From: Cristatella mucedo
Lineage: Eukaryota > Bryozoa > Phylactolaemata > Cristatellidae
DNA: 62,000 nucleotides
Direction: 5' to 3'
Assembly: GCA_009760855.2 (NCBI GenBank)
Contig: WPIO01000002.1
Span: forward strand, 1,207,501-1,269,500
Shown: one piece after another, positions 27,574 through 39,125 of the stretch
Numbering within the stretch: position 1 is the first letter of the stretch
Layout of the letters: every line of letters begins with the position of its first letter
The notes under the pieces: generated by a model
The model's database searches: none
Told to the model about the DNA's origin: nothing
Seen by the model: only the letters and a program-made list of their open reading frames with translations
Translations under genes and position numbers: made by a program

Positions 27574-29166
27574 GTAAGCCGGGGCGCAGTGCGCCCCCGT
27601 GCCGAGCGCGCCGCTCGACCCTAAAGTACAGCTCGTTCGTTGGGGCGCCGGCGGCAAGTGGATGCTGCTGGCGTGCGTCGCCGTTCAACCTCATCCGGCA
27701 GCGTCGCCGACGGACCCGCGTAGCGCTGGCTGGCTGCTGGCGGGCGTACTTAATTCGCGTCAATTTTCGCTGCCCGGCCGTCGGCGGCTCGGCTGTTCGC
27801 GCTTCCGCGTCCCCCGGGCGGCGCTGCTGCTGTCTGCTTCAGCGACGTTGACCCGTTCGTCGCGGCCGTCGTGGCAGCTCGAATCCAGCGATTTTCTCGC
27901 TGGCAGCTCGAAACCCAGCTGCGCAACAGCCTAACTGGCACGCGTTCCTTCTCTCGCCCGCCGATGCGTGTCCGTGAGCTGAACCTGCCAGAATGCGTCG
28001 GAATGCGTTCTAAGTAGTGAAGGATGCAGCCGTTTGTTGGTGACGGTTGCTGCACGAGGTCGTTTGTGTCCTCACCTGCAGAGGCAGGAGACAACGGTCG
28101 CCATCAGCTGCGTCGTCCGCCGCTCTGCGGTATATACGTACGCAAGGTAGTTCAAAAGACGGCTGGGGCCTGACGTTCTATCTGCTCCTTGCTCTGTGAA
28201 TGCAGGCTTATAGCTGCTTCTTTTTGTTGTTGTTTTGTTTTAAATAGTCTTTGCAATGTTAGGTAGCGTTGGTGAAAAAACCGTGGCTTTCTGCAAGACT
28301 CGGAGACAGCCAGCAAGTGCCGTATTAATACTGACCTCTCTACATAGGAACTGGCCAGTCAAGGGTATCTCTTATGTCGTTGCCTTAGTTTGCAATGAAC
28401 GGAGCAGCCTATCGGTAGGCAATAGCTGGCCCACCAGCTAAGGATATTCTTTTTTGGGTACCGAGCGACCTGTTACTGACTGCATTGGCTGACAGATGGA
28501 CTTTTTGCCATTCCTATCCCAGTAGGTTCTGGCATCTTCCCCTCCCTTCCATCAGGCAGCACCATTGTACTGCAGCCAGCGCCAGCGGCAGCTCGGTCTT
28601 CCTTATTGACATAAACGAGTCTAAACGTAGCCTGCTACTCGGCGTCTCTCGAGCAACTCTTGAGGCAACTCAGTTTGGTCCACTGCCCGAGGCACCGGCA
28701 GCATTGACTAAACCTGGTTGGCTAAAGTCTTAAGATTGCTGCTGCTGGCTATGCGTTCATCGTCGCTGTCGCACTCAGCACTGCCTCACAGTGCTTCAGC
28801 AGAGCTTGGAGGTCAAAGTCGGCTGCTGCAGGCCGTGCGGCCCCCTGCCCCAGCAAGAAGGACCGGTTTCAGTCGGTGCACTGCGGGCAGTGCTCACCTG
28901 ACCGAGAGTGCCGCGGCTTCACCGGGTGAGCGTTCCTGCTGTGCCGGCCACGCCCTGCTGCAGCAAATCTCCAAACGAGATGAGGGATGGCCAACACTAA
29001 GCGTTTGCAAGGGGTAGGAGGGGGCGATAGTGTCCAGGGAGACGTCACCCGATGAGATGTAAGCTAGCCTGTTATCGCGGTCGGGCAGATGCAGCACTGA
29101 TAAGTTGGCTCCTGGCTTTCTTGCAGTCAGCTGCACACCGAGGCTACAGAGGGGCTCTAGTCCGAT

Positions 29167-29168
<2 letters not shown>
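27574..29168. other. FMNL intron 1, first part
   Basis: CpG-rich up to about 28130, then ordinary. Frames in this stretch (for example 27599-27934 +) overlap minus-strand frames and have no recognised product. Confidence 0.4.

Positions 29169-29232
<64 letters not shown>
29169..29232. repeat. (CT)n microsatellite
   Basis: About 62 bp of CT in FMNL intron 1. Confidence 0.97.
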
Positions 29233-29233
<1 letters not shown>

Positions 29234-30009
29234 CTCTCTCTTTTGCTCTCGAGCTCTATTTCCTTGGCGAATGCATCGTACTGGAGTGGACTCGGATCTG
29301 CATTGATCTGATGCCCAGTGTCGGCTCAAATGGATCATGTAGCCACGCGCCAACGGCCACTGTGCATGCATAGCGACTGTCCTCCTCCGCAGGAGTCGTG
29401 CTGCTGCTCTCGAAAATGCTACAGCCGAGTCAGCTGTGCTGCCCTGGCCATTTTCGGCTTACACTCGGCCTCTGTAACTCCGGTGAAAGTGAGTCTACAG
29501 GCGGGGCCGGGCAGGCCGGTTCGGTGCTCCCAGCCTAGCTGCCAGCACCGACCACCTGCCAGTCCATCGACTAGCCGGTGGGATGGGGTGCGCATGCAAG
29601 GTCTGCCGAATGGGTGAGCAGGTGAAAAAAAAGTAGCCGACAGCAGAATGGGCAAGTAGATTAAAGGTAAGGTCAGATGATAAATCTTCATTTTTGTATG
29701 GCAACAGATGAGCTTCAGCTTGCAGGGGGCGGCCGAGAATTGCATGCTGCAGTGTTAAGAATAAATCGCCAAGGTCTGTGCAACTGTTCAAGTGCTGCCA
29801 ACTAAGCTCAAGCCCTGCTGCTGCTTCCTGGTTGGCATAGTCTGGGTCACCTGCCTGCCCTTCTGCCCTCCTTCCTATCTGGCAGCTACAGTCTGCCGGC
29901 CGACGATAACTGTCAGCCTCGTGATAGCTGTTGTTGCAGTCTGTCTGATTGTCTTTGCAGATTGTCTGACCTGCTACTTTTGTACATCAAGCAGGATGCA
30001 TGTAGGTAA
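29233..30009. other. unassigned intronic sequence
   Basis: Nothing recognised. Short frames only. Confidence 0.4.
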
Positions 30010-30545
30010 TAATGATTATGATTGTAATCAGACATTTCTATAGCACTCTAAGAGAACTAGTCTGAGCACTTTACATAGCTGGAAAGGGAGCATGTAAATG
30101 TATAAAGTGATAACATTCAGTGTCAGCGAAGTACAATCCTCACGAACCCAGAAAATGCAGTGAGGAACTCGTGGGTTTTTAGATGGCAATGATGGCAGTC
30201 GGAAATGGGTTTCAAGCTTTTGGAGCATGTGAACTGAGGTCATGGTCTCCAAATAATTTTTGAATGTCGTTGGAGCCACAGCTACACTGCCGGAGTTAGA
30301 TGAGCTGGTGAGACGATGCCTAACATGATTTGAGAGTAGTTCTGATTGGTAGGCTGAAGCAAGAGAATGATAGAACCTAAAAGTGAGTGACCAAACATTG
30401 AATTCGATGCGCTGCCAGTTCAGGTCGGTGAGAAGTGATGTAATGTGACAATTCTGGTGTTCACGATAGACAAGTCTAGCTGCCGTGTCTTGCTCTAACT
30501 GTCCCTGTCTTCCTGCAAGCAATGCGTTACAGAAGTAGCTGTGAA
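30010..30545 (-). pseudogene. divergent L2-like retrotransposon 3' part
   Basis: On the minus strand the frame 30561-30028 reads ARLVYREHQNCHITSLLTDL. This parallels the L2 C-terminal region ARLVCRERRSCHITPLLADL. Further similarity is seen in SLTFRFYHSLASAYQSELLS. The 3' end has an AAGTGCTCAGA, TCTTAGAGTGCTAT hairpin like the other copies. It differs enough to be an older subfamily. Confidence 0.75.
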
Positions 30546-30821
30546 TTCCTACGTAGCTCACAAGTGTGCTGGTCAGGGCACTGCACAGACAGCGAAATCT
30601 TCACGTACAGATACACACTGGGTAAGGGTGAGTATGTCCAAGTCAAGTGCACACGTGTGTTTATGCAGATTCTTCAGAAAAAAGGCGGCTTTTGATCAAG
30701 TACTGAAAACTCTAAGGAATGTACCCGAACTTGTCGTAGCATCAACATTGCAACTATGCCTAGAGCTCAAATACTTTGAACCAGCAGAACAGGATCCTTA
30801 CTGCCGAGCTGCGTTGAAGTA
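30546..30821. other. unassigned intronic sequence
   Basis: A 93-codon frame (30541-30822 +) ends at the L2 copy. No product recognised. Confidence 0.4.
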
Positions 30822-32295
30822 ATGATAATAACAATAATAATATTGCACTTGATAAAGCGCCCCCAGAGAACTTAATCTCTTTCTAGGCGCTTTACATTTG
30901 CTGCAAAGTGATACACAATAGAATAGTAAGTAAAATCATGCTTGAAAAACAAACAAAATGAATAACATGGTTAGGGGTTACATGCACTGGGTCAGCATGC
31001 AAATGTGGTTAGTGGCAGCATGAACAGTGTCAGCACGCATAAGCACATCGAGGACGAATCACAAGGACCCACTAAATGCTGTCCTAAATAGGTATGTTTT
31101 TAAGTTTCTTTTAAATGTGGTCAGGTCAGGGGATGTTCTGACGCAGGTCGGGAGGGAGTTCCAGGCTGTGGGAGCATACGAGCTAAATGCATGGTCTCCA
31201 AAGGATTTGAGGTTTGTACGAGGTATTTCTAGACTGTTGGATTCCGAAAAGCGAGTGGTACGATGCTTTGCCTGATGGGGTAGTATATCTGAAAGATAGG
31301 CTGGAGCCATAGAATGAAGAGACCTAAAAGTGAGCGACAAAACCTTGAAGTCAATCCGTGGCTTGACTGGTAACCAGTGCAGGTCGGCGAGAAGTGGAGT
31401 AATGTGGCAACTGCGACGCTCACGACAGACAAGCCTAGCTGCAGAGTTTTGCACCAGCTGCAATCGCCTGATCGCACATGCTGGTAGGCCAGTAAGCAGT
31501 GAGTTGCAGAAGTCGAGACGAGATGTCACGAATGCATGGACCAACTTGGACGTGGTATCCTTATCTAAAACAAGCCCTAATTTTAGCAATGTTATGAAGC
31601 TGAAAATAGGCTGATTTGACTGTGGAGCTGATGTGGTCGTCTAACGAGAGGTCGCTTTGGAATATGACACCTAGATTTCGAGCTGATGCAACTGGAGATA
31701 TGCTGGCAGAGCCAATTTTGAAAGTCACCCTTTCCAATTTCTGAATAACACTAGGTTTGCCCATAACTAGTAAGTTAGTTTTATCATCGTTTAGTTTTAG
31801 AAAATTTGCTGCCATCCATGATCGGATGTCATCAATGCATGCAGCAAGTGAGTTGAGAGAATTTGAGGTGCTCGAAGGCTGGGAGGGATCAAAGCAAAGG
31901 TACAACTGAGTGTCATCCGCATAGAAGTGAAAGCCTAGATTGTGCTTGGCAATCACATCAGCGAGAGGGAGAGTATAAACGGTGAAAAGGACCGGACCTA
32001 GCACAGAGCCCTGAGGTACTCCATATTTTAGAGGTACTTCAGATGATCTTTGTCCATTCACGTCAACACCCTGGAGTCTCCCACTGAGATAGGACCTGAA
32101 CCACTGCAGAGCAGTGCCAGTGATGCCCAGGCGAGATGAGAGGTGCTCTAGAAGTACTTTGTGATCGATGGTATCAAAAGCTGCCGAAAGATCGAGCAAA
32201 ATAAGAAGAGACACTCTACCCATGTCTGCATTCCTAAGTAGGTCGTTGTATACCCGAAGCAATGCTGACTCTGTGGAGTGATTAGCTCTAAATCA
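30822..32295 (-). pseudogene. L2-like retrotransposon with most of the reverse transcriptase, one frameshift
   Basis: On the minus strand one frame, 32262-31561, encodes LLDLSAAFDTIDHKVLLEHL, GVPQGSVLGPVLFTVYTLPL, an intact FYADDTQLYLCFDP catalytic motif and WMAANFLKLNDDKTNLLVMG. A single extra A near 31565-31570 (ATCTAAAACAAG against ATCTAAACAAG in the other copies) shifts the frame. The second frame, 31589-31059, holds the C-terminal region through AFSSYAPTAWNSLPTCVRTS. The 3' hairpin and AATAAT tail lie at 30822-30905. The copy is truncated just upstream of the FRANHSTES region. Apart from the single frameshift it is well preserved, so it is one of the younger copies. Confidence 0.9.
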
Positions 32296-32799
32296 ACATA
32301 AACTGGTGCCAGCTGTGATCATTTAACGACAATAAGCTCGATTCTTAAGCTTCGATTCTCAAGCCCGATACTCGTTTGCTTTTGCATGCTATTCTAAGCA
32401 CGATACCGTGCATTCCATCAAACCATGGTTATACTGATTGTTTTGCAACAACTTTTAAAGCCCCTGGATAGAGGTTGAGTTCTCTCGGGGGTTTATGTAT
32501 GCGACAAGTTTTAAGTGCCTCTTTGCAGCTTACAAAGGGGGCCACCAGGCTAAAGGGGGCCTAATAAGTCATTCCCTGAGGCATCGTCCCTTGCAGTGCT
32601 CCGGTTCTGAGTAGCTTAGTAAAAAGAGTGTCAAGACTTTCTGGAGCGCTCCACAGCTATGGAATGGCTTGAGCCTTTACAGTTCGTACCTACTCATGTT
32701 ATAGATTAGGGACTGACTACTACGATGCGTTGCTAAAAATCTAACTAGGTATCAGTAAAAAGAGCTCGGCTCCTGAAGATTTATGCAATACCCTCTATA
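32296..32799. repeat. mixed fragments of non-LTR 3' ends
   Basis: At 32440-32505 there is an L2/SINE-like tail (AAAGCCCCTGGATAGAGGTT, GAGTTCTCTCGGGGGTTTAT). At about 32625-32700 a stretch can be read as a retrotransposon C-terminal segment of the S-A-P-x-L-W-N type. Both are degenerate. Confidence 0.45.
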
Positions 32800-34510
32800 T
32801 TATTCGCTTGCAGACAAACTTAGCTCAGCCATAAGTGAGGTTTTTAATGTTACTCTGTAAAAGGGGATTGTACCCAAGTCCTTCAAAACTGCCAGGGTTA
32901 GACCGATACTTAAAAAGCCCGGATTAGATTTAGAGGTCCTTGCAAACTATCGCCCAGTTTCTATTCTTCCTTTTTTTGTCAGATTCTTGAACAATTGCCA
33001 CTAAGCAGCTGATTGCACACGTTGAAAATAATGCAATTTGAGAAGTATTTTAATTAGGGTTTAAGCGGTAGCACTCTGCTGAAACTGCTCTCCTCCGTGT
33101 CACTAATGACATCCTATGCAGCAACGATGACTTTACTGCCCCTAGAGCTGCTAGATCTATCAGCTGCCTTCGACATTATATCCTACTTGAACGATTGAGA
33201 ACAGCTATCGGTCTAGCAGACCAGGCACTGTCGTGGTTCAAATCGTACTTTCCGGTCGTGTTCAATCCGTCTCGTGTGGGGATCAGTTCTCATCCTCCAG
33301 ACCAGTCACCTGTGGAGTCCCACGATGGTCCTTTGCTGTTATCCATTTATACTGAGTCTATGGGTAAAGGGATTCATGCCCATTGAATTATCCTGGCGAT
33401 GCTCAGCTGTATTTGTCATTTAAACTCGGAATCTGCTGCAGTGACTGATAAACGGAATGCTTGCCTTTCAGATATTCGATCTTGGATGTTCGGCAAATTT
33501 CTTTGAACTAAACGATGATAAAACGGAACTGCTACTCATAGGAATACCCAATCGTTCGGCTGGACTAAAAGACTTGGCTCTTCTAATCGGTGATGCTGTT
33601 GTGCGACCACCAACCAACGTGTGCTCGGAATTTAGGTGTGGTCGCTGACAGCTGCCCAAATTTTGAAGGCTTCACTAAGAAGACTGCTTCCAAAGCTAGC
33701 CATCCCGTCTGATCCCTGTCTAAGATTAGGCACTGTCTTCCACGGTAGCTTGCAAAAATTTAACTAGCCCCTTGATTCTATCTTGGCTGGATTATTGATG
33801 ATTTGTTTTGGCTGAGCTACCGAAAAAATCTACTAAGCCACTGCAGCTTGAGATGAATATGGCCGCAAGGCTAGTCTGCAAATCCCAGAGGCTTGACCAT
33901 ATGTCCGCTTTGCTGAAAGAGCTTATATAGTGATCACAGGATACAGAGTAAAGTTCGATCGTGCTTCCTTTGCAGCAAATTTAAAGTGCCTGGAAAGAGA
34001 TTGAGTTCTCTGAGGCGGCTATATCAAATGTATTGTTATTATTATTATTACTCTGACTCACAAGTCCTGCCACGGCATGGCACCTTCATACCTAGCTGGA
34101 CTGCTGCCCCAGTTCCAGCCTCCTCGTGCCTTCAGGTCCTGTATGGGCAATAAATTAGCCGTTCTGTGCCTCGCTTAAAGACCGTTGGTGAAAGAAGCTT
34201 TTGTACTGCAGGTCTTAGACTGTGGAACTCACTTCCACAATTCTTGTGCAATGACATCTACTCCCCTTCTGCCGACGGTGGCACATTCTTTCCAGCCGTC
34301 CTGAGCTGCTACTTCGTGCACTTCCACGACTGCCCTGCTGACTCAGCTATGGTTCTCCCTTTCTCTTTGCTGTGTGGGCTGAAGTCTCTTGGCAACTGCA
34401 TCGAAAGCCGCTTAGGGTTTGAGTGAACTATAGTAAACTCTCCTGCACAATACCCACGTAGTCTTTGTGGCATAGGGGATACAGATAGAGATGCATTGCA
34501 TTACCTTGCA
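32800..34510 (+). pseudogene. family-2 non-LTR retrotransposon: decayed reverse transcriptase to 3' end, with nested L2 tail
   Basis: Homology to reverse transcriptase starts near 32800 (V-P-K-S-F-K-T-A, then [20 protein letters not shown]) and continues with frameshifts through the L-L-D-L-S-A-A-F-D-like stretch at about 33150. A later frame reads FFELNDDKTELLLIGIPNRS (33480-33570). The element is broken at 33955-34050 by an L2 3' tail. It resumes with LTHKSCHGMAPSYLAGLLPQ-like coding and ends with the family-2 3' sequence (AAAGCCGCTTAGG, then GATACAGATAGAGATG). It is the longest family-2 copy here and is inactive. Confidence 0.8.
33955..34050 (+). mobile_element. L2 3' tail inserted in a family-2 element
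   Basis: This roughly 95-bp piece has the L2 3' hairpin (AAAGTGCCTGGAAAGAGATT, GAGTTCTCTGAGGCGGCTAT) and a TTATTATTATTA tail. It shares the TTCGATCGTGCTTCCTTTG variant with the copy at 14404-15362. Family-2 sequence continues on both sides. Confidence 0.85.
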
Positions 34511-34975
34511 TAACTTGATCTACAGTGTAGCATGTATGACCTACCAGTACTAACTATAGCAAAGTGGTAGATATGTTGAATTTTAATCTGCGCGAAGGCT
34601 ATCATTTTGTAGCCTGACAGCTCTATGTGGCCAGTTGAGCCACGTCATTTTATCAAGTTGCTTAAGTTAATTGTTCGTGATCACAGGTTTCTGTTGACCG
34701 CTGTTTAATGAGAATTTTGTGTGTATATTTTGGGTCGTTTTAATAATAAATTATTGTTTATACTTTAGGTGCTGCCACTCAATAATAACAATTAAAAATC
34801 TATCCACACTATGGCTAAAATAAGAAACTACCACTATACTTCTGACATAGAGCTAGTCCCTTCAAGAAAAACTTCCTGGCTTTGAACCTGCCGATCAGTT
34901 CACTTTTTGTGAGCAGCACTGGCATTGCCTGTTAAAAGGGGATGGGAATTCGGAGGGTAACTGGAGAGGTGAGGG
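34511..34975. other. unassigned intronic sequence
   Basis: AT-rich. Nothing recognised. Confidence 0.4.
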
Positions 34976-35584
<609 letters not shown>

Positions 35585-36270
35585 AGAGAAGGAAGGGAAG
35601 CAGCCATATGTGGGAACGATGCAACTAGGGAAAGCAATCCGAGTCGTTGAATGTGCTGCCCACTCCACTATCTCGATGCCTTCGAGTAACGTGGGGGGCT
35701 TGAGCTGCTTGAGTCGGTTTCTTTCTTCGGCTCTTTTCTTCCTGTTGCTGACCCCGGACTGGGACCACGAGCTGGTGACAACGATCCCGGCCAGTCAAGG
35801 CACCGTCTGTTCAGTGATGGCTGGATGAGCAATGCCTCTACTTTCATGTCCTGCCGTTCCTGGTTTTAGTAGCAGCTGCTGCCTGCCGTCTAGGCTGCTG
35901 TGATGCCCTGATTGTGAAGCTTGTGCTGCACGTTCGAGTGACGTTCTGCGAGCTGGCATCTCGTTGAGAAGCTGTTGGTAGAATCATGCTAGTCGGTGGC
36001 TCATGGCCACTGCTGCACTCAGCTGAGGTCAACTCTTGGTTGCTGCCACAAACGAATGGGTTGCAATATGAGCCACCAGGCCAACCTCTGTTTTTGCAAT
36101 GAGCTAGCGTGTCGAGAGAATCAGCAGTTTACTGTGCAAACCATTACTTAGTCTTTAGAACCATGTATAACAGGGTCCTGTACACTTGCAGTCGGAGGTG
36201 CTCAGTAAGGAAAATGGATACCAAGCGACTGTGACCATACCCTATGTCGCTATGAGTCAGTCTCAGTCTC

Positions 36271-36275
<5 letters not shown>
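35585..36275. other. unassigned intronic sequence
   Basis: No product or repeat recognised. Confidence 0.4.

Positions 36276-36318
<43 letters not shown>
36276..36318. repeat. (CT)n microsatellite
   Basis: About 42 bp of CT. Confidence 0.97.
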
Positions 36319-36321
<3 letters not shown>

Positions 36322-38128
36322 TTAATCTTATATCTGCTTCTTTTTGCCTGGCAGCAGCTTCGGCAATATAGCGCCAGGTGGGAGCAGGCCACCGCCAACG
36401 AAGCGCTGATGTAGTCACTCTAATCGTCTTTGACGACAGGCTGCTGAAACTAAGTGTTTCTGGGAGCTCAGTGGGTGATTAAATATGGGTCTAATGCCAC
36501 GGCACTCCCACGTTCAAGAGGAATAAGCTATTTCGTGGATTCGGAAGGCACTTATTGGCCGACCACCATTCGGAGCCTCGGTTAACATGCGAATATGTGC
36601 AGCTTGCCTGTTTAGAATAACGTTCTCGCCCATGCAAAGGAGCGAGCATCTGTGAGGGAACGACGGTGTCGACAAAATCCTACAGGAAGGCACACGTTTC
36701 TATGGCATTTCATGCCTAGTGCTGGCAATGTCCTTGAGGTGGGTGGCCTTGGCTCGCCAAGCCAATCTGCGCTCGTCAGCAGCCAGCTCCGATGCTTCTT
36801 GCGTAGTGCTACCCGCATGTTTGCCCGCGACAAAAGGCAGACTACAGAATGAGCTCAGCCACTGTCTGCAGCAGCAGCAGCAGTAGCAGTAGCACGTGGC
36901 GGTGGAGCCTGGGCGGTCTGCCCTTACCCCCACCCCCACCCCCCACCCACACTCACACACACAAACACACACACACACACACACAGGCCGCCGTGAGTGG
37001 CCGCTAGCTGGAGGCTGCACAGCAGAGGGCCAGGTGGCAACAATAATTACATTAGGGAGCTGTCTCCTCGTCTTGTTGCAGGTCGGCTACCTTCGACCCC
37101 AAGGCTTGGTCGAGTGGCCCAGCAGCAGCAGCAGTGGGGCGGCTTTTTGTGTACAAATAGGCTGCAGCTGCAGACATTGTCTCCCTAGGTGGACTGTGAA
37201 TAAGCAGCTGGTGAAACGAGGTGATGCTAGGAAAGAAGTGAGTGGGGGATGTGAGCACAGCCCCGGAAATTAACGCATAAATGCCTTTGTGGCCTGCTCC
37301 CACCCCTGGCTACCCAGCAGTGCCCCACCTCGTCGGCAGGATGGGCAGAGGAAAGGGTGGGCACAGCAGACCGAATGACCGAGTCACAATGCGTGTGAGA
37401 GCTGGGCTGAGGTAGCCCTTTGTTAAAAGTCGACTGATAGGCTTGCTTCCGGATGCCGGTCGTAGCCGAATGAACCGTATTATAAGGAGTTATGCCGGCC
37501 GCAGCCTCCTTGCCTTGCCTTCAGCCTTTGCACTTCTTATTATTCGACTGTACTTTCTGTGGCCAAGCTCTGTCTGACTCCTTGATAAACGTTTCGTGCT
37601 ATCGCCAGGTGAAGGCTGCACTGACTGCTACAGCTACCACTGCCTGCATTCGACTTCGTGTAGGGAGGGGGGGTACGGGATGTAGTTACTCGTTGGGCAA
37701 CTCGTGGTGGGTGGCCCATCACTTGCTGCACTCGCAAGCTGCATTCGTGGCCATGAGCTGACTTTCGAAGTTTGGCTTGGCCCTGCCCCTTCTTGCCTCG
37801 TCCTGGATGGCCATTTTCACTGCACGCTATGTGCATTCCCTCATCGAGTGCATGCTCAGTCGAAGTTTATGATAGTGCGCCATTTTTTTAATGCAAGTCA
37901 TGCATTTAGATGCCAGAATTCACTTTGATACGTCTCAAGTGTAAGTGATAAACAGCTTCATTCCTAGATTTCTGCTTACTTGGATTCTGCCTACGATGTA
38001 GCAGTGATCGAAAGTGTGGTTTACCCAGCCATTAATCCGATCCATACTACTGAGCCAGCTGCTGCAGCTGTGTACTTTTAACTGTTATCCTGTGTAGTGT
38101 CAGTACGCTTGTAGCTGTGGTTTGTGTG

Positions 38129-38130
<2 letters not shown>
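36319..38130. other. FMNL intron 1, no gene seen
   Basis: Contains a CCCCA/CA-rich tract at 36927-36985 and several CAG-rich patches (36868-36890, 37120-37135). Frames here have no recognised product. Confidence 0.4.
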
Positions 38131-38223
<93 letters not shown>

Positions 38224-38250
38224 TGTGTGTGTGTGTGTGTGTGTGTGCGC
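38131..38250. repeat. (GT)n microsatellite
   Basis: About 120 bp of GT directly before the hairpin at 38275. Confidence 0.97.
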
Positions 38251-38274
38251 GCACGCACGCATGTCTACACTCAG

Positions 38275-38812
38275 TCGCAAAAGAATCCTCGCAGTACGGT
38301 GGCCACAGCAGGGTGGATGTAAATTCGTTCAGGTAATAAGAGAGATTTCTATGATGCCAGGCATACTTAAGTTATGCGAAGCAGATGAAAATATTTACTT
38401 TCAGCCCAAAAACAAACACACATATATTGTTGGTGTGTGTGTGCGTTTTGTGTGACGTCGTCCAGCCAGGAATAGAAGGGTGAGCTGAGGCCCGATGGCC
38501 CTATACCAGTAGCCGACCTGTTCAGTAAAATTCAGGCTCTTACGAATGGGCTACAGTAGAAGAGACGGCACAGAAACTGGTAGCCTCTATTTCTGGCCAG
38601 ACAATCGAGGTCATATGAAATCGTGTTTGACGATGTCACATTAAACACAAACACACACGCACAAACACCAACAGTATGTGTTTGTTTTTGGCTGTCAATA
38701 AATATTTTCACCTGCTTTGCATAACTTAAGTATGTCTGGCATCGTAGAAATCTCTCTTATTGCCTGAACGAATTTACATCCGCCCTACTGTGGCCACCGT
38801 ACGGCGACGATT
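38275..38812. repeat. long imperfect hairpin (inverted repeat, arms about 185 bp)
   Basis: The left arm 38275-38462 is complementary to the right arm 38628-38812, separated by about 165 bp. Long matching blocks include TGTAAATTCGTTCAGG, AATAAGAGAGATTTCTA, ATACTTAAGTTATGC, GAAAATATTTA and CAAAAACAAACACA. Complementarity continues weakly into the spacer. It lies in FMNL intron 1 and would fold into a long double-stranded RNA when transcribed. It has no coding potential. Confidence 0.9.
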
Positions 38813-38945
38813 TTGTGTGTCTGGGTGTGTATGTGTGTGTCTGTGTATATGTATTTTACACGTGTGTGTGTGTGTGTGTTCCTGTGGGTGTATGTGTGCA
38901 TTTGTGTATATGTTATGTGTATACACGTGTGCGTGCGTGTGCATA
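38813..38945. repeat. degenerate GT-rich tract
   Basis: GT repeats with AT and GC interruptions right after the hairpin. Confidence 0.85.
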
Positions 38946-39035
38946 TGAATATAAGGTTATTAACGTGTAAACAGATGTATACAACTAGTGCTTCCCGCCA
39001 TTCAAGAATGGCAGCACGCCTAATGTCCCTCGGTG

Positions 39036-39125
39036 CTTTAATAATGATGATGAAAAATTTTCGTTTGCACAGCACCCTAAAAGAACTAGATCTCTTTCAG
39101 GCGCTTTAGAGCTTGCTCTATTAGG
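39036..39125 (-). repeat. short L2-like 3' tail, divergent
   Basis: AATAATGATGATG is followed by CACCCTAAAAGAACTAGATC and TTCAGGCGCTTTA. This is the L2 3' hairpin pattern and is closest to the divergent copy at 30010-30545. Confidence 0.65.
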
